DNA of 24,066 bases from Cytophagales bacterium. GTDB taxonomy: Bacteria; Bacteroidota; Bacteroidia; Cytophagales; MED-G16. Below are positions 16,018-21,931 of the stretch, piece by piece (positions within the stretch are counted from its first letter, which is position 1; every line of letters begins with the position of its first letter). A program made the position numbers and the translations under genes. The notes beneath the pieces are model-generated. The model saw only the letters and a program-made list of their open reading frames with translations, was not told the DNA's origin and made no database searches. The stretch lies in the NCBI GenBank assembly GCA_029940715.1, contig JAPYTU010000013.1, positions 1 through 24,066 on the forward strand, in the 5' to 3' direction.

Positions 16018-17286
16018 ATGTCGCTATTGCTCAATTCTTTAATAGTATCTGAACCAACATCAAAATTTTATAATCAAAAAATAAATATATTAATTGGATC
16101 TGATGGTATTATTAAAAAAATATCAAAAAGGAAAATAAATAATAAAACAAAAAGAGTAATTGATTGTCAGAGTAAAAAAGTTTCTGTGGGTTGGATAGAT
16201 TTTAATTCAAACTTTTGTGACCCTGGAAATGAATACAAAGAAGATTTAAATTCAGGTATGAATTTAGCTTCAAAATCAGGATTTGTTGATATATTACTTA
16301 GTTCTGATACAAATCCAGTTATTCAAACTAAGAATGATATTATTTACATAAAAAACAAGTCTTTAAATAGATTAACATCAATTCATCCTACTGCTGCAAT
16401 TACTAAAAATTCTATTGGAATAGAGATGAATGATATAATAGATTTATATCATTCAGGTGCTGTTGCTTTTTCTGGTGGAACCTCTATAATTAAAAATTCA
16501 GAATTAATTTTAAAATCATTATTGTATCTAGATCAAATAAATGGCTTATATATATCTAAACCTAATGATTTTAATTTATCTAAAGGACAGGTTAATGATG
16601 GAATAAATAGTAATAAAGTTGGTTTAAAAGGTATTCCATACATATCAGAGACAATTGGAATTAAAAGAGACCTATCATTACTTGAATATGTGGGTGGAAA
16701 AATTCATTTTTCTGGTATATCTACTAAAAATTCTGTTGAATTAATAAAAAAGGCTAAATCAAAAGGGTTAAATGTTACTTGTGATGTTCCAATATATAAT
16801 CTTTTACTTGATGATTCTAAAATATTAAATTTTGAAACATGTTATAAAGTTGATCCTCCACTACGTACAAAAGAGGATATTGATTCTTTAATTATTGGCC
16901 TAGAGGATGGCACTATTGATGTTATTTCTTCTTATCATCAACCACAAGATATTGATAGTAAAAATGTTGAGTTTGATAAAGCAAGCTTTGGTATTATTTC
17001 ATTACAAACATTTTATTCAAATTTAGTTGAATTATCTAGTAAAATTTCTTTTGATATTTTACTAGATAAATTTACAAGAAACCCTAGAAGAATTTTAAAA
17101 TTAGATCAACCTGAAATTAAGGAAGGTTATAGAGCTATTTTAACAATTTTTGATCATAATGCTTCATGGGATTATAATGAAAATACAAATCTTTCAAAAT
17201 CTATTAATTCTCCATGGATGGATTGGTCAATTAGGGGGAAAGTTGAAGGAATTGTAGTGGGTTGTGAAACAAATATATTATTATAA
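16018..17286 (+). CDS. dihydroorotase-like protein, probably non-catalytic
   Basis: A 422-residue amidohydrolase-fold protein that aligns by eye with dihydroorotase across its length. Shared features are VSVGWIDFNSNFCDPGNEYKEDL-type sequence near residues 55-77, GGKIHFSGISTKNSVELI (about 226-243), KVDPPLRTKEDIDSLI and GLEDGTIDVI (about 280-303), and FTRNPRRIL near the C-terminus. The catalytic apparatus is largely missing: the metal-binding HxH is N63-S-N65, the following substrate arginine position is C67, the HVST histidine is G233, and the D-H-x-P-H active-site segment is Y306-H307-Q308-P309-Q310. The same-fold PyrC' proteins of some bacteria are inactive partners that support aspartate transcarbamoylase, so a structural role is possible; no pyrB is in the window. 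The GT2 gene follows after 4 bases. I am confident of the family, not of the function. Confidence 0.85.
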   Translation: MSLLLNSLIVSEPTSKFYNQKINILIGSDGIIKKISKRKINNKTKRVIDCQSKKVSVGWIDFNSNFCDPGNEYKEDLNSGMNLASKSGFVDILLSSDTNPVIQTKNDIIYIKNKSLNRLTSIHPTAAITKNSIGIEMNDIIDLYHSGAVAFSGGTSIIKNSELILKSLLYLDQINGLYISKPNDFNLSKGQVNDGINSNKVGLKGIPYISETIGIKRDLSLLEYVGGKIHFSGISTKNSVELIKKAKSKGLNVTCDVPIYNLLLDDSKILNFETCYKVDPPLRTKEDIDSLIIGLEDGTIDVISSYHQPQDIDSKNVEFDKASFGIISLQTFYSNLVELSSKISFDILLDKFTRNPRRILKLDQPEIKEGYRAILTIFDHNASWDYNENTNLSKSINSPWMDWSIRGKVEGIVVGCETNILL

Positions 17287-17290
17287 TAAA

Positions 17291-18262
17291 ATGAAAAATA
17301 TTGATTTATCTATAGTTATACCAGTATATAATGAAGAAGAATCTTTAGAATTATTATATAATTCAATTATAAATAATCTTAAGAATACGAATTTAAATTT
17401 TGAAATTATTTTTATTGATGATGGAAGTTCAGATAATTCCTGGAATGTTATAAAGACCATATCTAAAAAAAAAACAAATTTAAGCTCTATTAAATTCAGA
17501 AAAAATTATGGAAAATCTGATGCATTAGATGCTGGATTTAAAGCCTCTAATGGAACATATGTTTTAACTATGGATGCTGACTTGCAAGATGATCCTAATG
17601 AAATATATCCTTTATTTAAAATGATAAATCAAGATAATTATGATCTTGTTTCTGGATGGAAAAAAAAACGAAATGATCCTCTTTCAAAAACTATTCCCTC
17701 TAAATTTTTTAATTTAGTAACCAGAATATTTTCAGGAATAAAGCTAAATGATTTTAATTGTGGAATAAAAATATATAAAAAGGAATTAGTAAATTCTATA
17801 AATTTATATGGTGAAATGCATAGGTATATTCCTTTAATTGCAAAGTGGAATGGGTATGATAAAATTGGAGAAAAAATAGTTAATCATAATAAACGTAAAT
17901 TTGGAAAAACAAAATTTGGTATGGAAAGATATATTAGAGGTTTTTTAGATCTTATTTCAGTAAGTTTTGTTTATAAATTTAGAAAAAGGCCAATGCATTT
18001 TTTTGGATCACTTGGTGTAATATCTTTTTTAATAGGTCTCATTTCTGTAGGTTGGATTATATATGAAAAGTTATCTAAAATATCTAATAATATTCCTTTA
18101 GATCAAATAAGGCCAGTTACTGATCAACCTTTTTTTTATATTGCTTTGGTAACTATAATTGTAGGAGTTCAACTATTTTTAGTTGGATTTATCTCTGAGT
18201 TAATAATATCAATAAATTCTGATAAAAATGGGTACATTATAGAAGATTCAGATATTAAATAA
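17291..18262 (+). CDS. GT2 glycosyltransferase, polyprenyl-phosphate-sugar synthase type
   Basis: A 323-residue membrane-attached glycosyltransferase of the DPM1/GtrB type. The GT-A domain opens with LSIVIPVYNEEESLELLY (residues 6-23), followed by IIFIDDGSSDNSW and the metal- and nucleotide-sugar-binding TMDADLQDDPNEI (D95, D97). NDFNCGIKIYKKELV is typical of the group. Two C-terminal membrane segments (about 236-258 and 279-306) anchor it in the inner membrane. Members transfer a sugar, commonly mannose, glucose or an aminosugar, from a nucleotide donor to polyprenyl phosphate for use by periplasmic GT-C enzymes. The start is the ATG at 17291, five bases after the preceding stop; an in-frame upstream start would overlap that gene. 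A run of ten A residues (17465-17474) lies inside the coding region, with the frame intact. Confidence 0.92.
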   Translation: MKNIDLSIVIPVYNEEESLELLYNSIINNLKNTNLNFEIIFIDDGSSDNSWNVIKTISKKKTNLSSIKFRKNYGKSDALDAGFKASNGTYVLTMDADLQDDPNEIYPLFKMINQDNYDLVSGWKKKRNDPLSKTIPSKFFNLVTRIFSGIKLNDFNCGIKIYKKELVNSINLYGEMHRYIPLIAKWNGYDKIGEKIVNHNKRKFGKTKFGMERYIRGFLDLISVSFVYKFRKRPMHFFGSLGVISFLIGLISVGWIIYEKLSKISNNIPLDQIRPVTDQPFFYIALVTIIVGVQLFLVGFISELIISINSDKNGYIIEDSDIK

Positions 18263-18273
18263 ATTGTCTTCTT

Positions 18274-18292
18274 CTTTTTAATTATTAGAAAG
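18274..18292 (+). terminator. possible AT-rich terminator hairpin after the GT2 gene
   Basis: CTTTTTAA pairs with TTAGAAAG (8 bp including one G-U) around a 3-base loop, followed by T-rich TTATTATTTT. It lies in the 33-base gap between two convergent genes. The stem is weak, so the call is tentative. Confidence 0.3.
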
Positions 18293-18295
18293 TTA

Positions 18296-19063
18296 TTATT
18301 TTGTTGCAATAAAAATTATTTCATTTTTAGATAATCCATATTTCATTTTTAGATCTTCAGATAATTTATTTATGTAATTATTTTCATCAACCTTGAAACC
18401 TATTGATGTTATTCTTTTATTATAATCTTTTCCATATTTTCTTACATGATCTGATTGACCATATTTTTTTTCTCTTTCTAATGGATCTATGATAGATTTA
18501 TTTTCTAATGTTTTATTTTGTAGGGGATTATAAAAAGGAACTTGAAGTATAGAATATCCACCTTTTTTCAATACTCTTCTAATTTCTTTAAGAGCTAAAA
18601 TATCATCCTTAACATGTTCAAGAACATGATTACATAAAACTATATCAAAAACATTATTTTCAAATGGCATATTGTGGATATCCATTTTTATATCTGCAAG
18701 AGGTGAATTTAAATCTCCAGTGGTATAATTTAAGTTTTTGGAGTTTTTAAATTTTCTTATAAAGCATTGTTCTGGCGCAATATGTAAGACATTTAATTTT
18801 TTATTAAAAAAATCAGTTTCATTTTTTAAATAAAGGTAAATTAATCTATGTCTTTCTAATGAAAGACAATTTGTACAAAGAGCATTTTCTCTTACTTTTC
18901 TACCGTATGGAAAAAATTTTCTTAGACTAATTTTACAAATTGGACAAAATACAGCATCTCCTTTATACAGTAGAGTTATAACTTTAAAAATTGGTTGACT
19001 GATTCTCTGTAAAAAAGATCTTGGGAAATTTTTTAATAAAAACCCAATAATAAATTTTATCAT
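18296..19063 (-). CDS. SAM-dependent methyltransferase with N-terminal zinc-ribbon
   Basis: A 255-residue class I methyltransferase. The first about 35 residues are hydrophobic and basic. A four-cysteine zinc-ribbon-like module follows: C40 and C43 (FCPICK), C63 and C66 (LCTNCLSLERHR). The Rossmann core has a motif I variant NVLHIAPEQCF (about residues 91-101), MDIHNMPFENNVFDIVLCNH with HVLEHVKDD, and RRVLKKGGYSILQVPFY, all typical of the Methyltransf_11 group. The substrate cannot be told; zinc-ribbon methyltransferases of this look are often found with polysaccharide or glycan genes, but here the neighbour is purB. Its ATG overlaps the purB stop by one base (TAATG), so translation is probably coupled to purB. 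Confidence 0.87.
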   Translation of the reverse strand: MIKFIIGFLLKNFPRSFLQRISQPIFKVITLLYKGDAVFCPICKISLRKFFPYGRKVRENALCTNCLSLERHRLIYLYLKNETDFFNKKLNVLHIAPEQCFIRKFKNSKNLNYTTGDLNSPLADIKMDIHNMPFENNVFDIVLCNHVLEHVKDDILALKEIRRVLKKGGYSILQVPFYNPLQNKTLENKSIIDPLEREKKYGQSDHVRKYGKDYNKRITSIGFKVDENNYINKLSEDLKMKYGLSKNEIIFIATK

Positions 19064-20415
19064 TATTTTTTATTAGAATTCCCAATGTAGTTTTTAGGAG
19101 TTATTTTAGATAGCTCATCCTTTATCTTTTGGTTAATAGGAAGGTTATTAATGAATTTAGATATTGATTCTTTTGTAATTTTATGATTACTTCTAGTAAG
19201 GTTTTTAAGAAGTTCATAAGGATTTGAAATTTTTTCTCTTCGTAAAATTGTTTGAATAGCTTCTGAGACAACAACCCAGTTTTTATTTAAATCTTTTTCA
19301 ATAGTTTCTTTGCCAATATCTAATTTATTAATTCCTTTAATGATTGAATCAAAGGCTATTTTGGTGTACGCTAGAGGTAGACCAATATTTCTTGATACAG
19401 TAGAATCTGTTAAATCTCTTTGAAGTCTTGAAATAGGTAGTTTTTCAGCAAAAAATGTATATAAAGAGTTTGCTAACATTAAATTTCCTTCGGCATTTTC
19501 AAAGTCAATGGGATTTATTTTATGTGGCATTGTTGATGATCCAATTTCTTTTTTATTTACTTTTTGAATTAGATAATTAATTGATATATAATGCCATATA
19601 TCTTTACAAAGATCTATAAGGATGGTGTTAATCCTAGATAAATTATGAAATATTGCAGCCATATTATCATAGTGTTCTATTTGTGTAGTTGGTTTACTTC
19701 TTTCAAGTCCTAATCTTTCAAGAAATTTATTTGAAAAATCATCCCAATTAATTGAGGGATAGGAAACATAGTGAGCATTAAGATTACCTGATGCTCCTCC
19801 AAATTTTCCATTATTAGGGATTTTATATAATAAATCAAGCTGATTTTTAATTCTCTCATAGAAAACATTTATTTCTTTTCCAAAAGTTGTGGGACTAGCA
19901 GCTTGTCCATGAGTTCTTGCAATCATGGAAATATTTATAAAATCATTAGATTTGTTTTTTAATAACTTTAGAACATCACCTAGACTAGGTAGTAGTATAT
20001 CTTTTAAACAAAATTTTAGCATTAATGGAGTTGCGGTGTTGTTTATATCTTGAGAAGTTAATCCGAAATGAATGAACTCTTTATAATTTTCCAGTCCAAG
20101 ATCATCAAATTTTTCTTTAATAAAATATTCAACAGCTTTTACATCATGATTAATTTTTTGTTCTATTTTTTTTATTCTATTAGCATTTTCAAGTGAAAAT
20201 TTAGATGCAATAGCACTAATCTTCTTTTTATCAGAAGAACTAATTGAAGCTAATTGTTTTAAAGGAATATCACATAAAGCTTTAAAATATTCAATTTCTA
20301 CATATACTCTATACTTTATAAGTGCATATTCTGAGAAATAGCTTGATATTTTGTTTGATATTTTGCTATATCTACCATCAATTGGTGATATGGATTTTAA
20401 ATTATTTTCATTCAT
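19063..20415 (-). CDS. purB: adenylosuccinate lyase
   Basis: Fumarase-superfamily lyase acting twice in purine synthesis: it releases fumarate from SAICAR and from adenylosuccinate. It has 450 residues from the ATG at 20415, close to E. coli PurB (456). Motifs: SPIDGRYS near the N-terminus; FIHFGLTSQDINNTATPLM; RTHGQAASPTTFGKE; and the superfamily signature GSSTMPHKINPIDFENAEGN near residues 289-308, whose serine belongs to the mobile catalytic loop. An in-frame TTG at 20427 is an unlikely start because it falls inside the predicted -7 promoter element. The zinc-ribbon methyltransferase follows with a one-base overlap. Together with purA at 14697 the window encodes both IMP-to-AMP steps, in separate units. 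Confidence 0.96.
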   Translation of the reverse strand: MNENNLKSISPIDGRYSKISNKISSYFSEYALIKYRVYVEIEYFKALCDIPLKQLASISSSDKKKISAIASKFSLENANRIKKIEQKINHDVKAVEYFIKEKFDDLGLENYKEFIHFGLTSQDINNTATPLMLKFCLKDILLPSLGDVLKLLKNKSNDFINISMIARTHGQAASPTTFGKEINVFYERIKNQLDLLYKIPNNGKFGGASGNLNAHYVSYPSINWDDFSNKFLERLGLERSKPTTQIEHYDNMAAIFHNLSRINTILIDLCKDIWHYISINYLIQKVNKKEIGSSTMPHKINPIDFENAEGNLMLANSLYTFFAEKLPISRLQRDLTDSTVSRNIGLPLAYTKIAFDSIIKGINKLDIGKETIEKDLNKNWVVVSEAIQTILRREKISNPYELLKNLTRSNHKITKESISKFINNLPINQKIKDELSKITPKNYIGNSNKK

Positions 20416-20424
20416 AATAGTCTG

Positions 20425-20432
20425 CAAATTTA
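20425..20432 (-). promoter_or_regulatory. -7 promoter element (TAAATTTG) of purB
   Basis: An exact TAnnTTTG match on the minus strand, 9 bases before the purB ATG. With the usual start about 7 bases downstream, the mRNA would have a leader of only a few bases. No convincing -33 TTTG is seen. It extends as TTTGCAGACT, shared with the tRNA-Leu promoter. Confidence 0.5.
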
Positions 20433-20475
20433 AATAATAATTATTATAGATATCTTTTTTTTAATCAATCAGTAT

Positions 20476-20483
20476 TATTTTTG
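20476..20483 (+). promoter_or_regulatory. candidate -7 element (TATTTTTG) of the ferredoxin gene
   Basis: A TAnnTTTG match 20 bases before the ferredoxin ATG, giving a predicted leader of about 13 bases. The surroundings are T-rich and no -33 TTTG is seen, so this is moderate to weak support. It is divergent from the purB promoter, 43 bases away. Confidence 0.35.
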
Positions 20484-20503
20484 TGTTTGTATAATTTATT
20501 TAA

Positions 20504-20785
20504 ATGGAAAATAAATCAATAGTTAAAATTTATATTGATGGAGATATTCATGATATAGAAGTGGGTAAACAAGAAACTATTCTTGACGCAGGTCTTGAAA
20601 ATGATATTGATATGCCTTATTCATGTCAAAGTGGTGTCTGTACATCTTGTCAGGGGAAATTAATTTCAGGAAATGTTAAAATGGATGTTTCAGATGCATT
20701 ATCAGATGAAGAAATTGCAAAAGGTTACATTTTATGTTGTCAGTCTATTCCTTTGACGGATAGTTTAGTAATTGAAATAGAATAA
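20504..20785 (+). CDS. [2Fe-2S] plant-type ferredoxin
   Basis: A 93-residue single-domain ferredoxin that carries electrons in the cytoplasm. The cluster ligands fit C-x4-C-x2-C-x29-C: C41, C46 and C49 in PYSCQSGVCTSCQGKL, and C79 in YILCCQS. The sequence resembles the C-terminal ferredoxin domain of PaaE-type oxygenase reductases (DVSDALSDEEIAKGYILCCQ) but here stands alone, with no reductase domain. No partner reductase or oxygenase is adjacent; it is flanked by divergent purB and by rpoD, which has its own promoter. The redox partner is unknown. Confidence 0.92.
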   Translation: MENKSIVKIYIDGDIHDIEVGKQETILDAGLENDIDMPYSCQSGVCTSCQGKLISGNVKMDVSDALSDEEIAKGYILCCQSIPLTDSLVIEIE

Positions 20786-20851
20786 TATTTTTATTAATTA
20801 TACATTTTATAGAAACAAAAACAATCTTATTTCGTTATAACACTAAATTAG

Positions 20852-20883
20852 TTTGATATATATTAAATAATGCAATAAATTTG
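20852..20883 (+). promoter_or_regulatory. Bacteroidota consensus promoter of rpoD
   Basis: TTTG at 20852-20855, a 20-base spacer, and TAAATTTG at 20876-20883. Both elements match the Bacteroidota -33/-7 consensus at normal spacing. Predicted start near 20890, leader about 23 bases before the rpoD ATG. It is the best full promoter in the window. Confidence 0.65.
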
Positions 20884-20912
20884 CGGATCAGTTTTCACAA
20901 AATAATTAATTT

Positions 20913-21785
20913 ATGAGGCAACTTAAAATCACCCAATCAATTACCAATAGAAGAGAAAGCCATACTTTAGAAAAGTATTTTACAGAAGTTAGTGGTGTTT
21001 CTATGATTACTCCTGATGAGGAAGTGAGATTAGCAAAACAAATTAAAAAAGGTAATCAAGATGCTCTCGATAAATTAGTTAGAGCTAATTTAAGATTTGT
21101 TGTTTCGGTTGCTAAGCAATATCAAAACAGAAGTCTTCCATTAAATGATTTGATAAATGAAGGAAATTTAGGTTTAATTAAAGCTGCTAAAAAGTTTGAT
21201 GAAACTAAAGGATTTAAGTTTATTTCTTATGCTGTTTGGTGGATTAGGCAGTCTATTATGCAAGCGCTTGCAGAGCAATCAAGAATTGTAAGGCTGCCAA
21301 TGAATAAATCGGGAGCTATTAATCAAATTAGAAGGGCTTATGCAGAATTGGAACAAAAATTAGAAAGGGAGCCTACTGAAGAAGAAATAGCAAAAATTTT
21401 AGATATGAAACCTTCTGAAGTAAGAAGTACTTTGAGTGCTGAAGTTAAACAAATGTCAATGGATGCTCCTTTTGGAGAGGATGACTCTGGATCTTTATTA
21501 GATGTTCTTGAAAATGATAGTGAAGGACCTACTGATACAGGTTTGGTTTTTAATAAATCTTTAAAAATTGAAACAATGAGAGCATTAGCAACTTTAACAC
21601 CAAGAGAGAGAGATGTTGTTCTTATGAGTTTTGGTATAGGTTTTGATAATCCATATACATTGGAAGAAATTGGAGATGTTATGGGATTAACTAGAGAAAG
21701 AGTTCGTCAGATTAGAGAAAAAGCACTTCAAAAATTAAGAGAACCAGGTAAAAACAAACGTCTTAAAGAATTTACTGCTAATTAA
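20913..21785 (+). CDS. rpoD: primary RNA polymerase sigma factor (sigma-70/RpoD, short Bacteroidota form)
   Basis: A 290-residue primary sigma factor that directs RNA polymerase to the TAnnTTTG promoters. It has the compact Bacteroidota architecture, without the long acidic 1.1 and non-conserved regions of E. coli RpoD. Order: a start characteristic of the phylum (MRQLKITQSITNRRESHTLE); region 1.2 (YFTEVSGVSMITPDEEVRLA); region 2 with ANLRFVVSVAKQYQNRSLPL, DLINEGNLGLIKAAKKFD and FISYAVWWIRQSIMQALAEQ; region 3 (IVRLPMNKSGAINQIRRAYA onward); region 4 with TLTPRERDVVLMSFG and the helix-turn-helix TLEEIGDVMGLTRERVRQIR. No Shine-Dalgarno sequence precedes the ATG. Base and codon use fit the neighbours. 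Very secure. Confidence 0.97.
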   Translation: MRQLKITQSITNRRESHTLEKYFTEVSGVSMITPDEEVRLAKQIKKGNQDALDKLVRANLRFVVSVAKQYQNRSLPLNDLINEGNLGLIKAAKKFDETKGFKFISYAVWWIRQSIMQALAEQSRIVRLPMNKSGAINQIRRAYAELEQKLEREPTEEEIAKILDMKPSEVRSTLSAEVKQMSMDAPFGEDDSGSLLDVLENDSEGPTDTGLVFNKSLKIETMRALATLTPRERDVVLMSFGIGFDNPYTLEEIGDVMGLTRERVRQIREKALQKLREPGKNKRLKEFTAN

Positions 21786-21810
21786 TATTATTTTAGATTA
21801 ATAATTAATT
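21780..21810 (+). terminator. possible AT-only terminator hairpin at the rpoD stop
   Basis: AATTAATATTA (21780-21790) pairs with TAATAATTAATT (21799-21810) with one bulged base and an 8-base loop, followed by TTATGGTTTTT. The left arm contains the rpoD stop codon. All pairs are A-T, so stability is low and chance formation is possible. Confidence 0.25.
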
Positions 21811-21931
21811 TTATGGTTTTTATATACTATATTATTTAATAAAACTTATAAAAAAACTATAATATTGTATTGTTGAAATATAATTTAGATAGTGTAAGTA
21901 TTTTACATTAAGTCTATTAGAATAATTAATT

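Noticed and set aside
17465..17474. A run of ten A residues inside the GT2 gene, which might allow slippage or phase variation.
   Set aside because: The frame is intact on both sides, several runs of 9 A occur elsewhere in this AT-rich window, and there is no sign of an alternate product.
20842..20852. Short palindrome ACTAA-A-TTAGT overlapping the -33 element of rpoD, a possible operator.
   Set aside because: Only 5-bp A/T-rich arms, expected by chance in this composition; no second copy noticed.
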